64,000 bases of DNA from Deltaproteobacteria bacterium HGW-Deltaproteobacteria-15 (GCA_002840535.1 PHBH01000007.1:80033-144032), one strand, 5' to 3'. Shown: positions 52,880 through 61,909, counted from the first letter of the stretch. Made by a program: numbers and translations. The notes: generated from the letters alone by a model not told the origin.

Positions 52880-53122
52880 AGCGCGCGGCCGGATCGCTTC
52901 GCCCTTTGCGCGCGCCTCAGACTTGAGGCTTTACAAAAATAGTTAATGGTTATCCGTTAATAGTTATTACGGAGAGCAGAAAAGGATTTGCATTTATCTC
53001 GCAGAGCCCACAGAGCGAGTTGGTACTCGATCGACGGCAGAACCGAAATGCCGCTTATAGCTCTTTCTTGCGTGAAACAAGCAAACAATTATGTGCTCCG
53101 CTCAATACCTGCCTTTATTCCC

Positions 53123-55027
53123 CTACGCCTCCATTTTGGCGCCCGCGATCTTTGCGTCCACGCTCCTCCTGAGTTGGAGATAGAGCGTAACCGCCACACA
53201 CAGGAGACCGCAGATATCCGTGATCCATCCCGGCTTGATGAGCAGAAGGGAGGCCGCGAACAGAAGCAGCCGTTCCGGCAGCGTCGTGATTCTGGCAAGA
53301 TAGCCGATGACCGCAGCGCCCAGGCATATGATCCCGATGCCGCCCGTCACTGATGCCTGGAGTATGTCCTGCCATGGACCCTCGAACAGGAGCGGTGGGT
53401 TGTATATGAACATGTATGGCAGGAGGAAGCCCGAAAGCGCGAACGTCCATGCGGCCCATCCGGTCTTCATGGGATCGGCTTTCGCAATCGCAGCGCCGGC
53501 ATAGGACGCGAAGGCCACAGGGGGCGTGACCATGCAGAGCATTCCAAAGTAGTAAATGAAAAGGTGGGAGGCCATCGGGGTTGCGCCCAGATTGATGAGA
53601 GAGGGACTGACCGTTGCGGCCAGAAGGACATAGCAGACCACTGTGGGCAACCCCATCCCGAAGAGCAGCGATGCCAGCATGATTACGGGAAGCGCCACCA
53701 CCATGGACCCTGCCGACAGGCTGACCACAAGAGTGGTGATCTTTGTGCCCATCCCGGTGAGAAGGACCACCCCTATGACAATACCTGCAATCGCACAAGC
53801 GGTTGAGACCATGACGGATCCGGTGCCGGTATCTGCAAGGGACTTCAGAATTATGGACGGGGTCATCTTTTTGTCTTTCGTGAGCCAGCTCATCACCACG
53901 GTCGCCAGCAGTGAGTAGAGAACAGCCACACGCGGGGAGTAGCCGGCGATCATGATAAGGATAAGGAGCAGGAGGGGTACGGTGAACATCCACCTCTTGA
54001 TAAAGACATCTCTGATTCTCGGAATTTCCTCCTCGGGCAGTCCTTTAATCCCGATCTTCAGTGCGTAGAAGTGGACCACACTGAAAATGGCGAGATAATA
54101 GAGCACCGCTGGAATAAGAGCGGCCTTACAGACCGCGATATAGGGTACTCCCAGGAATTCGGCCATGACAAAGGCCGCAGCCCCCATGACAGGCGGCACC
54201 AGGGCGCCGCCTGTGGAAGCCGTGGCCTCGACAGCCCCGGCCACATGAGGTTCGAACCCGATCCTCTTCATGAGCGGGATAGTAAAGGTGCCGGTTGTCA
54301 CCGTGTTGGCCACCGCACTTCCCGATATGGTGCCCATGAGACCGCTGGATACGACCGCCACCTTCGCAGGTCCGCCGCGCAATCTTCCAAACAGGGCCGT
54401 GGCCAGGTCGACGAAAAACTCGGTGCCTCCGCTCTTCCCGAAGAATGCCCCGAAGGCGATGAAAAGGAAGATGAACTGGCACATCACGTTCAGGGCCACA
54501 CCGTATATGCCGTTCTTGGTCATGAAAAAGGTGGTGGTGATCCTTTCAATCTCATAGCCTCGATGAGAAAGAGGCGGGGGAAGGAGGTGGCCGAAAAAGG
54601 TGTAAAGGAGGAATACTGCGGCGATGATCACCAATGCCAACCCTGCGGCGCGGCGTGTCGCCTCGAAGATGAGAACGATGGCCACGGCCCCGAATGCTAC
54701 GTCCCACCGGGTGGGGATCCCCACCCGAAAAATGAATTCCCAGTAATCGATGCACACATACAAGGCAGTAGAGAAACTGAGTAAGCCCAGGAGGAGGTCG
54801 CCGAGAAGGAAGAACTTGGAATCGGGTCTCTTCGGGTTCATAGGATGTTGGAGGAAGGCCAGGGCCAGGGTGAACGCGAGGAATATGCTCAGCTGCTGAA
54901 GTTCCTGGATCCTCAAAGTGGCCATGGAGTAAATCACGAATACCGAGAACAAAATGGCCAGCCAGTGTTTTATAGTCATCCGAAGATCGGCTTTCTTCGG
55001 TTCCATCCCCTTCTCTTCTTTCATCAT
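53123..55027 (-). CDS. TRAP transporter fused permease (4TM/12TM, DctMQ type)
   Basis: A 634-residue membrane protein combining small and large TRAP permease parts, as found with TAXI binding proteins. Hallmarks are GKSGGTEFFVDLATALFGRLRGGPAKVAVVSSGLMGTISGSAVANTVTTGTFTIPLMKRIGF, the following GAVEATASTGGALVPPVMGAAAFVMAEF, and MGLPTVVCYVLLAATVSPSL (shown here only in part as family markers: LMGTISGSAVANTVTTGTF and GALVPPVMGAAAF). It imports a carboxylate with Na+. It follows the TAXI gene by 18 bp. Confidence 0.93.
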   Translation of the reverse strand: MMKEEKGMEPKKADLRMTIKHWLAILFSVFVIYSMATLRIQELQQLSIFLAFTLALAFLQHPMNPKRPDSKFFLLGDLLLGLLSFSTALYVCIDYWEFIFRVGIPTRWDVAFGAVAIVLIFEATRRAAGLALVIIAAVFLLYTFFGHLLPPPLSHRGYEIERITTTFFMTKNGIYGVALNVMCQFIFLFIAFGAFFGKSGGTEFFVDLATALFGRLRGGPAKVAVVSSGLMGTISGSAVANTVTTGTFTIPLMKRIGFEPHVAGAVEATASTGGALVPPVMGAAAFVMAEFLGVPYIAVCKAALIPAVLYYLAIFSVVHFYALKIGIKGLPEEEIPRIRDVFIKRWMFTVPLLLLILIMIAGYSPRVAVLYSLLATVVMSWLTKDKKMTPSIILKSLADTGTGSVMVSTACAIAGIVIGVVLLTGMGTKITTLVVSLSAGSMVVALPVIMLASLLFGMGLPTVVCYVLLAATVSPSLINLGATPMASHLFIYYFGMLCMVTPPVAFASYAGAAIAKADPMKTGWAAWTFALSGFLLPYMFIYNPPLLFEGPWQDILQASVTGGIGIICLGAAVIGYLARITTLPERLLLFAASLLLIKPGWITDICGLLCVAVTLYLQLRRSVDAKIAGAKMEA

Positions 55028-55045
55028 CCTCCCCCCAAAAGCAGG

Positions 55046-56023
55046 CTACTTCTTCCAGAGACCCTTTTCCTTGAAGTACTTGATCGCACCCGGATGGACG
55101 GGGTTTCCCAGTTCCGTGGCCGTCCACTGGGGGGTAATGGCCTTTGCGGGCGCATAGATCTGGCCCATACACTCCAGGTTCTCCACAATGGCCTTTGTGA
55201 TTTTGTAAACCATCTCTTCACTCATCTCTTTTGCACAGATCAACTGGATTCCGTTGTCCACGGTGAGAACGGGAAAATCCACGCCTTTGATCTTGTTCGG
55301 TGGGGTTGTGTATTCCCCGAAATAGGGATGTTTTGACATGAATTCACTCAGAGTCTTTTTGTCCCAGCTCAGGGGCCGGATCTTATGGGTGCTCGCCACC
55401 ATCTGAGCAAGCTCTTCCGTGAGAAAAGCGGCCTCAACAGCCCCATCCTTCAGTGCCTCCGCCATTTCCCCGGCGCCCATGAAGAAAGGCTGGATATCCT
55501 TCTTGTAGTCTATGCCGTTGGCTTCGAGCTGCATTCTGGCCAGGACTCCCAACCCCCCCGAGGCGGGTCCTACTGCGACCTTTTGGCCTTTCATTTCCGG
55601 GATGCTCCTGATCTTGGACTTGTCCAGAACCACCCAGATATTTCCATTGGGAAGCATCCGCACGACCGCATAGAAGTCAATGGGTTTGTCTTTGAACTGG
55701 CCAGTGCCTTTCCTCGCGCTAAAGCCGATTTGAGGAGTGATCAAGGCAATCTCCATTTTCTTCTGGCCTATGAGACGAAGGTTTTCCGTGGAGCCCTCCG
55801 TGAATTCCGCCGTGATGTTGACTTCAGGCAGGGCCTTGTTCACGCATTGAGCCATGGCGCTTCCAATGTTGTTCAGTATCCCGCCCACAGTGGCCGTTCC
55901 CATGGACATCTGCTTTACCTGCCCGCAGGCAACGTCCGGGGACAAAATCGTCAGAGGGAGACAAAGGAAAAAGATGGATAGTGCTAGAAACATCCCGGAA
56001 CTCTTCATGGCCTTACCGGTCAT
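55046..56023 (-). CDS. TRAP transporter solute-binding protein, TAXI family
   Basis: A 325-residue periplasmic protein with a signal peptide (core MFLALSIFFLCLPLTIL, cleavage near VACG/QV). MSMGTATVGGILNNIGSAMAQ and TEGSTENLRLIGQKKMEIAL, FYAVVRMLPNGNIWVVLDKS, and VAVGPASGGLGVLARMQLEANG are TAXI-family signatures. AAGGAGG five bases before ATG fixes the start. It delivers substrate to the fused permease and is probably part of the catabolic cluster to its right. Confidence 0.92.
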   Translation of the reverse strand: MTGKAMKSSGMFLALSIFFLCLPLTILSPDVACGQVKQMSMGTATVGGILNNIGSAMAQCVNKALPEVNITAEFTEGSTENLRLIGQKKMEIALITPQIGFSARKGTGQFKDKPIDFYAVVRMLPNGNIWVVLDKSKIRSIPEMKGQKVAVGPASGGLGVLARMQLEANGIDYKKDIQPFFMGAGEMAEALKDGAVEAAFLTEELAQMVASTHKIRPLSWDKKTLSEFMSKHPYFGEYTTPPNKIKGVDFPVLTVDNGIQLICAKEMSEEMVYKITKAIVENLECMGQIYAPAKAITPQWTATELGNPVHPGAIKYFKEKGLWKK

Positions 56024-56119
56024 ATAGACCTCCTTTCGTGCCTCGAAATGGTGAAAGAGTTACTTGCATCGAAACAGAGCGCAGCCGGCGCACACCCGAA
56101 AACAGGACCACCTCCTTTC

Positions 56120-56262
56120 GTGAGATTGGTCATTTGTCATTGTTCATTGATCACTTGTCATTTGGAGAGTTGGTGATGTTGACGCTTCGCACGTCCATTT
56201 GTCGCTGATCGTGTGATTACCCAAAATGAAAAATGTCAGATGCCAAATGATAACTGATCAGT
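56120..56262. repeat. 143-bp direct repeat (copy 1)
   Basis: From GTGAGATTGGTCATTTGTC to ..GATAACTGATCAGT, repeated at 56360-56502 with only two or three differences. The copies directly flank the 97-bp inverted-repeat element. Confidence 0.9.
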
Positions 56263-56264
56263 TT

Positions 56265-56352
56265 GTAGGATGGGTTGAGCAAAGCGAAACCCATCGGTTT
56301 TGAGGTTCCCCCGCTCTGAATTGATGGGTTGCGTTCGCTTAACCCATCCTAC
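56265..56352. repeat. Inverted-repeat element, GTAGGATGGGT class (copy 2)
   Basis: Arms 56265-56295 (GTAGGATGGGTTGAGCAAAG..) and 56323-56352 are imperfect reverse complements. This is a diverged copy of the element at 17974-18071. Together with the direct repeats it fills the gap between the TAXI gene and the flavoprotein gene, where no gene is seen. Confidence 0.85.
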
Positions 56353-56359
56353 GAGCGCA

Positions 56360-56502
56360 GTGAAATTGGTCATTTGTCATTGTTCATTGATCACTTGTCA
56401 TTTGGAGAGTTGGTGATGTTGACGCTTTGCACGTCCATTTGTCGCTGATCGTGTGATTACCCAAAATGAAAAATGTCAGATGCCAAATGATAACTGATCA
56501 GT
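56360..56502. repeat. 143-bp direct repeat (copy 2)
   Basis: Near-identical to 56120-56262. Its last five bases contain the TGA stop of the flavoprotein gene (minus strand, 56498-56500). Confidence 0.9.
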
Positions 56503-58192
56503 AGGAGAGCGGCTCAAACCGCGTCGTGACATCGCCCTTCTCTCCCTTCTTCACCACGATAAGCCCGCAATACTGTTCGTTGTCGGTTTTGGGATAATCC
56601 GCCCGATAATGGTAAGGCGGAAAGCGGCTCTCCCTCCGCGCCAGCGCTGCAGCGGCGGTGATTTTTGCCACCTGCTGGATGTTCATGGCCTCATGGACCC
56701 GCATGAGATCGTGAAGATCGCGGGCACGGAGATCCTCCCGCGCCGCATCCAGCTTTCCGAGCTTTTCTATGGCCGTCTTCAGGCTCATCTCCGTCTTTAC
56801 CGGCCCGAAGTGATCAGTCGTAACCGTTCTTACGACCTCTTCCAATTCACAGTATTCTATTCCCGTTTTCTTCCGGAGAGGTCTGTAGACCCTTTCTTTT
56901 TCCTGTTCAATGAGATCCGGGTCGAGGGGTTTCATGTGGCGGCTTTCCTTGGCATAGCGGGCGGCTGACTTTCCGGCAGCATACCCGCCGGCCACGCACA
57001 TGTGGAGACATCCCATCTGGTCAGAGGCGTCTCCCGCTGCAAAGATGCCGGGCACATTGGAGCTGCACCGGCTGTCGATCTTGATCCCGCTCCCGCACAG
57101 CTCTGAAGGCCTGGCCTGCATCGGTTCCGAAACCGTCATCTCGATCATGGTCCCTGCCATGTCATAGCCCTTCTTCACCAAAAAGTCCGGAAGGGTGTCC
57201 TTATCATACCCCAGCGTGGTGAAAAGATGCCTCCTCTGCTCTTCACTCAAGTGCCTGCAGTCCATGTAAATGGGCCCACGTCCCTCTTTCAGCTCCTGGA
57301 TGGCGCCCCAGACCATGAAGTTCCTCGGCGCGCGATCGCCCATCGGGTGAACCCTTTCCATAAACGGCTCATTCAGGGAGTTGATGAGACGGGAGCCCAT
57401 CCCGAAAAAGGCATTGAACCCTGGGGCGCTGAATCCCTTCGGAACGATGGTCATGCGCACATATTCCATGTTCGCAAGTTCGACCCCAGCATCAAAGGCC
57501 TGGCGGTGAAGATCCCCGGTGCAGGCAGGACAATACCAAAGATTGAAGGGATTGCCGGTCTGGGCTTTGTACATTCTATTGGTGTTCCCGGTAGAGATCA
57601 CCACCGCCTTGGCCCGGACTGCATAGAAGTCTCCGGTACGGATATTGAACCCGGTAAATCCCGCCAATTCCCCGTCATGGAGGAAGAGGTTTGTCACCTG
57701 GACGCGATTGAGCACCTCGCACCCCAGCCTGCGCACCTCTTTAGCCATCATGGGCTTGAGCTTCTTGCCGTTGAAGTTGATCCAGTAAGGTCCGGGTTGA
57801 CCCATGGATTGGGTCCTGAAGAACCGCCCGGATTCAGGGTTCCTTAACGCCACCCCGATTCTTTCGACCCTCTCCAGGGCTTCCTTCAACTCCTCGCAGT
57901 ACACGGCCTCATGGATCTTCAGATTCGCCGCACCCCTCGCTACCCGCCCCACGTAGTTCAGGTAGGCCTCGCGGGTGTCCCACGGTTCACCGGACTCCAG
58001 GTAGGCCATGAAATGATCGATGCCTCCGCCGATAGCGCCGCTTCGGGAGATGTGGGCCTTCTCAACGACCAGAACCTTCAGGCCGCGTTCCGCCGCGGCC
58101 ATGGCCGTGTGAAGTCCTGCAGTGCCGCCCCCAATGACGGCCACATCGGTTTCGATCCTGTGTTCCTCTATCGCTTTCACCGATCCCTCCAT
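56498..58192 (-). CDS. FAD-dependent oxidoreductase, AprA/FrdA-like flavoprotein
   Basis: A 564-residue soluble flavoprotein of the fumarate reductase/adenylylsulfate reductase alpha family. The FAD-binding motif is DVAVIGGGTAGLHTAMAAAERG; EKAHISRSGAIGGGIDHFM corresponds to the AprA/SdhA flavin loop, and CSSNVPGIFAAGDASDQMGCLHMCVAGGYAAGKSAARY is the second FAD stretch (key part GIFAAGDASD). The C-terminal helical domain (EAMNIQQVAKITAAAALARRESR) is as in SdhA. No iron-sulfur partner is adjacent. The amidohydrolase gene ends 22 bp upstream, suggesting a shared pathway; the substrate is unknown. The start could also be 58198. Confidence 0.87.
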   Translation of the reverse strand: MEGSVKAIEEHRIETDVAVIGGGTAGLHTAMAAAERGLKVLVVEKAHISRSGAIGGGIDHFMAYLESGEPWDTREAYLNYVGRVARGAANLKIHEAVYCEELKEALERVERIGVALRNPESGRFFRTQSMGQPGPYWINFNGKKLKPMMAKEVRRLGCEVLNRVQVTNLFLHDGELAGFTGFNIRTGDFYAVRAKAVVISTGNTNRMYKAQTGNPFNLWYCPACTGDLHRQAFDAGVELANMEYVRMTIVPKGFSAPGFNAFFGMGSRLINSLNEPFMERVHPMGDRAPRNFMVWGAIQELKEGRGPIYMDCRHLSEEQRRHLFTTLGYDKDTLPDFLVKKGYDMAGTMIEMTVSEPMQARPSELCGSGIKIDSRCSSNVPGIFAAGDASDQMGCLHMCVAGGYAAGKSAARYAKESRHMKPLDPDLIEQEKERVYRPLRKKTGIEYCELEEVVRTVTTDHFGPVKTEMSLKTAIEKLGKLDAAREDLRARDLHDLMRVHEAMNIQQVAKITAAAALARRESRFPPYHYRADYPKTDNEQYCGLIVVKKGEKGDVTTRFEPLSY

Positions 58193-58214
58193 TGGCATAG
58201 ACCATTCGAGAGCG

Positions 58215-59222
58215 TTACTTCAGCTTCAGAAGCCTCCTCGCATTTCCTTCGTAGATCTTCTTACGATCAGCTTCCTGAATCGGCAGCGAATCGATGATCT
58301 TGATCGTCTCCCGGATGTAAGCGGGCCCCTTTTCAGGATCGAAGGGGCTGTCCGAGGCAAAGAGGACGTTGTCGGCTCCAAAGAAATCAAGCCCGCATTT
58401 CGTTCCGGACACAGAGCCGAACAACGCCGTATCGGCCAGGAACATCCTGAAGTATTCCATGTGGGGTTTCTTGAGCTTCTTGAGGATGCCTGTGTAGTCC
58501 TCGTCCGAGGTGCGTTTTCCCAGTTGATCCCATCCCGGACCGACCCTGCCCTCGAAGTAAGGGATCATGGCGCCCATATGATGAGTGATGATCTTGAGAT
58601 TGGGAAACTCGTCGAAATAGTACCCGAAAACGAGACGGGCCATTGCCACACTGGTCTCATAAGGCCAGCCGAAGGTCCACCAGATCTCGTACTTTGACTT
58701 GTTCTCCGTCAGGTAGTCCGGGAAGTTGGCCCCCCTGGCCGGATGAAGCCAGATCGGGAGATCCAGTTCGGACATTCTCTTGAAGATGGGTTTGAATTCC
58801 GGGAGGTCCAGGGGCTTGCCGTTCACATTCGTGAACAGCTGGATTCCTACCGCCTTGAGCTGGACGATCGCCCGACTGGTCTCCTCAACTGCGGCTTCCG
58901 GATTGTTCATCGGCAGGGAGGCAATAAACCCGGGAAATCGATCCGGGTACCTGGCCACGTATTCCGCCATCCCGTCGTTCGCAATCCTCGCCATCTCCGG
59001 AGTCTTCTCAGGCCCTGCGAGAACCTCGATGGGCGGGGCTGCCAGGCAGATGACCTGGGCATAATCATCAAACATGTCCATGACGCGAAATCTTTCCTCA
59101 AGGTTGACTAGAACAGGAATGTCCCGAACCCTTTTTCCCATGTCCTTGAAGTTTGGCGCCACCTCCAGCATCTTGTCGAAATAGCCTTTTGGAAAGATGT
59201 GGTTAAAGATATCGATCTTCAT
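58215..59222 (-). CDS. Amidohydrolase_2 family protein (ACMSD-like decarboxylase)
   Basis: A 335-residue TIM-barrel metal enzyme. MKIDIFNHIFPKGYFDKM is the first metal-ligand segment, in the FxH form seen in decarboxylases such as 6-methylsalicylate/orsellinate types; IWLHPARG, LKIITHHMGAMIPYFEGR (His) and VLFASDSPFDPEKG (Asp) provide the others. Most characterised relatives decarboxylate aromatic or unsaturated acids rather than hydrolysing amides. It is clustered with an acyl-CoA ligase and TRAP transporter, consistent with carboxylic-acid breakdown. Confidence 0.87.
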   Translation of the reverse strand: MKIDIFNHIFPKGYFDKMLEVAPNFKDMGKRVRDIPVLVNLEERFRVMDMFDDYAQVICLAAPPIEVLAGPEKTPEMARIANDGMAEYVARYPDRFPGFIASLPMNNPEAAVEETSRAIVQLKAVGIQLFTNVNGKPLDLPEFKPIFKRMSELDLPIWLHPARGANFPDYLTENKSKYEIWWTFGWPYETSVAMARLVFGYYFDEFPNLKIITHHMGAMIPYFEGRVGPGWDQLGKRTSDEDYTGILKKLKKPHMEYFRMFLADTALFGSVSGTKCGLDFFGADNVLFASDSPFDPEKGPAYIRETIKIIDSLPIQEADRKKIYEGNARRLLKLK

Positions 59223-59318
59223 GCTCTCCCTCCTTTGGAAAAGATTTTTTCCTGTGGCCGGGTCTGAGATTTCCGGCCGCTCAATCCAATGCTACGGATG
59301 CCGCAATATGAATTTTGA

Positions 59319-59390
59319 ATTTCGTAACACTTCAGCTTTACGAGACAGGATGATCGGCCCCACGCACATTCAAAGAGCTAAAGTGTCGCT
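59319..59390. repeat. Dispersed palindromic element, GACACTTTAGCTCT class (copy 2)
   Basis: Ends ATTTCGTAACACTTCAGC (59319-) and CAAAGAGCTAAAGTGTC (to 59387) are the reverse complement of the ends at 4649-4721. It occupies the gap between the regulator and the amidohydrolase gene. Confidence 0.55.
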
Positions 59391-59426
59391 GAATTTCGGT
59401 GTTCGCGCGTCGCCAGAAAGCGTTGG

Positions 59427-60182
59427 TCACTTCGCAAGCTTCTTGAGCCGGTTTCCCACTTCGTGAAGGTGCTGTTCGAGTAGTTGAACTGCCGTTTTTT
59501 TGTCCCTTTTCCTGATGGCCGCGAGGATGGCCTTATGGCTGACAACGGCAACTTTGGTATTCACCATGTTCTCATCGTATTCGGAAAGACCCTTTTCCGA
59601 CAGGGTTTCATCGATTAATCGCGTCAACAGGTCCCGCGTTGCAGCGGCGATGGAACCCACCACCACGGGATAGACATTGTTCTTTGATGCCTTTGCCAGA
59701 ATGTTATGAAATTCGATGTTCTCGTGTATGGCCGGCTGGTTGTCTTCTATCTTTCGGCTTGCCTCGATCAGATTCGCCTCGAGAGCGGCAAAGTCCGCTT
59801 CAACGGACTTATCGATGACATGGTTCAACATCGACTTTTCAATGTCGCACCGGATGACCGTCAATTCCTCGATCGTGATTTTCTCCATTTGGAAGGCATC
59901 GAGATAGAGATTGCTGATGGAGTTCATCAGGGTGTCCTGGATAAGAGGGCCGCCGCTGCCGCCCTTTTGAACGGTGATGAATCCGGTGAGTTCAAGAATA
60001 CGCAAGGCTTCACGAAGGGTCTGCCTGCTCACGTCGAACTGGCGGGCGAGTTCTATTTCAGAAGGAAGGTGGTCTCCGGGTTTCAGGACCCCGTCAAGGA
60101 TCAACCGCTTGATCTTTGCGGAAACCCGTTCAAAGGTTCTTTTTTCTCGGATGGGACTGAAGAGAGCTTTAGAGTTCTGCAT
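59427..60182 (-). CDS. GntR/FadR family transcriptional regulator
   Basis: A 251-residue regulator. The winged helix covers about residues 17-80 (VSAKIKRLILDGVLKPGDHLPSEIELARQFDVSRQTLREALRILELTGFI, with the FadR-type LPSE..LA..F.VSR core). The FCD domain follows (VIRCDIEKSML, HENIEFHNILAKASKN, VSHKAILAAIRKRD, LEQHLHEVG). A perfect 9-bp-arm palindrome 9 bp upstream of its start is a strong candidate operator. It probably controls the flanking CoA ligase and amidohydrolase/flavoprotein genes. Confidence 0.92.
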   Translation of the reverse strand: MQNSKALFSPIREKRTFERVSAKIKRLILDGVLKPGDHLPSEIELARQFDVSRQTLREALRILELTGFITVQKGGSGGPLIQDTLMNSISNLYLDAFQMEKITIEELTVIRCDIEKSMLNHVIDKSVEADFAALEANLIEASRKIEDNQPAIHENIEFHNILAKASKNNVYPVVVGSIAAATRDLLTRLIDETLSEKGLSEYDENMVNTKVAVVSHKAILAAIRKRDKKTAVQLLEQHLHEVGNRLKKLAK

Positions 60183-60190
60183 CGCCGTCC

Positions 60191-60221
60191 CCCTGACAGT
60201 TTGTCTGACAATCTGTCAGGG
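60191..60221. promoter_or_regulatory. 31-bp palindromic operator of the FadR-type regulator
   Basis: CCCTGACAG (60191-60199) and CTGTCAGGG (60213-60221) are perfect inverted arms around the inner palindrome TGTCTGACA (60202-60210), sharing one centre at 60206. It lies between the regulator start (60182) and the small-gene stop (60263), a good place for autoregulation. Confidence 0.75.
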
Positions 60222-60262
60222 ATCGTACCAGACTTTTCTAGCGTGTCAACATGGAAAACGTC

Positions 60263-60448
60263 TTATGGAAGAAGTTCCTGGTCCAGCAAGTCGGAAAGGT
60301 TCAACTCCAGCATCTTGATGCCGGCCAGGACACGGGACGTGTTCCGGTAAACCGCAGGGAAGCCCCCGGCCATTGCCCTCAGCTCCTCTGCGGATTTCTT
60401 CAAAGCCTTGATCCTGGCATCCATTCCTTTAATATCCATCTCATTCAT
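60263..60448 (-). CDS. Small alpha-helical protein of the CoA-ligase cluster
   Basis: A 61-residue frame starting MNEMDIKGMDARIKALKKS, with AAGGAAAG ten bases upstream. It is predicted almost entirely helical and may form a coiled coil (ALKKSAEELRAMAGGF; LAGIKMLELNLSDLLDQELL). It lies between the CoA ligase and the regulator on the same strand. I do not recognise a named family; a structural or regulatory partner of the ligase is a guess. Confidence 0.6.
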   Translation of the reverse strand: MNEMDIKGMDARIKALKKSAEELRAMAGGFPAVYRNTSRVLAGIKMLELNLSDLLDQELLP

Positions 60449-60488
60449 GATGTCTTTCCTTGTATTTGGCCATTCGACGTTGAATTCT

Positions 60489-60555
60489 GCCACAAAGACA
60501 CAAAGGCACCAGGGAAGGAGCCATGATTTTCTTTGTGACTTAGTGCCTTTGCGGC
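60489..60555. repeat. Inverted repeat, CACAAAGACAC class
   Basis: GCCACAAAGACACAAAGGCA.. (60489-60509) and ..AGTGCCTTTGCGGC (60535-60555) are imperfect reverse complements (about 17 of 21). It is located between the CoA ligase stop and the small gene; related to 19786-19871. Confidence 0.55.
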
Positions 60556-60565
60556 GATCTTCTTT

Positions 60566-61909
60566 TCAGTGAATCTTTCGCAGATCTTTAAATCGCTTTG
60601 CTTTCACGTCGTATCGCGGCAACTTTCCATATTCGTGAAATTCGAGATTGTACCCGAGGTTGGTCTTGAGCCTCAGTTGATCCTTCAGCCGGGCTTCGAT
60701 CCGGGAACGATCTCCCTCGCGTCCTTTCACGACCTCTATCTTGAGGGTGATCCTGTCGATGTCCCCCACCTTGTCCACGATCACCTCGAATTCGTCGCCC
60801 AGCCCGTCTATGCTTCGGACCACTTCCTCGATCGCTGAAGGGGCGAGGAGTACTCCTTTTACTTTTGTAATGTCGTCGGCCCTCCCTACCACGCCTCCCT
60901 TGATCAATCGGAAACTGCGGCCGCAGGGGCAAGGCTCGGCGGACCATTCGATCATATCTTTGGAATCGAACCGGATGCAGGGCTGGGCCATTCTGTCCAA
61001 AGCGGTGATGATCATCTTCCCTCTCCGGCCCGGTTCTTCGATGTACTCCCCGGTTTCCGGATCCTGAATCTCCACCAGGAAAAACGCTTCATTCACATGG
61101 AGTCCGCCCGACTGGGCATCACATTCGAAACACCAGGCCCCGATTTCCGTGGCGCCTGCATGGTCAAACACCTTTGCATTCCATGCGTCTTCCATGCGCT
61201 TCTTGGTTGCAGGAATACTCGCGCCGGGCTCGCCCGCACAGGTGATCCTCCGGATCGTCAATCCTCCCGGATCAATGCCCATCTTTCTCGCGGTGTCCGC
61301 CATTCCGAGCACGTAGGTGGGAGTGGCCATCATGGCCGTGCACCGGAGCTCCTGTATCTTTAGAATTCTCGCCTGGGTGTCGAGCACCCCGCCCGGCACC
61401 ACCTCGGCGCCGATCTTCTCCGCCGCGTAGTGACCTGCCCAGAAGGCAACAAAGACGTTGTACCCGAAAGGAAGAAAGACCCGGTCGCTGGGACGGTACC
61501 CTTGGGCCCAGAGGATGTAGGACCAGCACTCCGCCCACCATTCCCAGTCCTGCCAGGTGTCCGGCTGATACACCGGCTGCCCGGTGGTGCCGCTTGTTTG
61601 CCTGAACTCGCTCACCTCCTCCAAGGGCACGCAGAGGGCATCCCCATAGGGGAACGGATCTTTTCGCTGGATGTCCCGCATCATGGATTTTTCGACCGTG
61701 GGCACCCGCCGGATATCCTCCATCGAGCGAATGTGCTCCGGTCGTATGCCCGCCTTCTCATAAAGGCCCCTGTGGAACTTCGATCGCTCGTAGGTCCAGG
61801 CAAAGATCCTCTTGAACTTCTCCAGTTGAAGTCTCCGCGTTTTCTCCTTGGGAAGAGCTTCCACGATGGGGTTCCAGTACCTGGACCATTCCTTTATAGC
61901 AGCGCTCAT
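60566..61909 (-). CDS. Phenylacetate-CoA ligase family protein (PaaK-like)
   Basis: A 447-residue AMP-forming acyl-CoA ligase. The start MSAAIKEWSRYWN follows GGTGGAG; the longer frame to 61957 is not needed. The P-loop-type motif is QTSGTTGQPVYQ, the A5 motif HAGATEIGAWCFECDA, A7 FDSKDMIEW and A8 VVGRADDITKVKGVLLAPSAIEE; the C-terminal small domain ends GKLPRYDVKAKRFKDLR. CxxC-type Cys pairs (CFEC, CPCG) resemble the zinc sites of PaaK relatives. It should activate an aromatic or other carboxylic acid imported by the TAXI-TRAP system (inference). Confidence 0.92.
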   Translation of the reverse strand: MSAAIKEWSRYWNPIVEALPKEKTRRLQLEKFKRIFAWTYERSKFHRGLYEKAGIRPEHIRSMEDIRRVPTVEKSMMRDIQRKDPFPYGDALCVPLEEVSEFRQTSGTTGQPVYQPDTWQDWEWWAECWSYILWAQGYRPSDRVFLPFGYNVFVAFWAGHYAAEKIGAEVVPGGVLDTQARILKIQELRCTAMMATPTYVLGMADTARKMGIDPGGLTIRRITCAGEPGASIPATKKRMEDAWNAKVFDHAGATEIGAWCFECDAQSGGLHVNEAFFLVEIQDPETGEYIEEPGRRGKMIITALDRMAQPCIRFDSKDMIEWSAEPCPCGRSFRLIKGGVVGRADDITKVKGVLLAPSAIEEVVRSIDGLGDEFEVIVDKVGDIDRITLKIEVVKGREGDRSRIEARLKDQLRLKTNLGYNLEFHEYGKLPRYDVKAKRFKDLRKIH

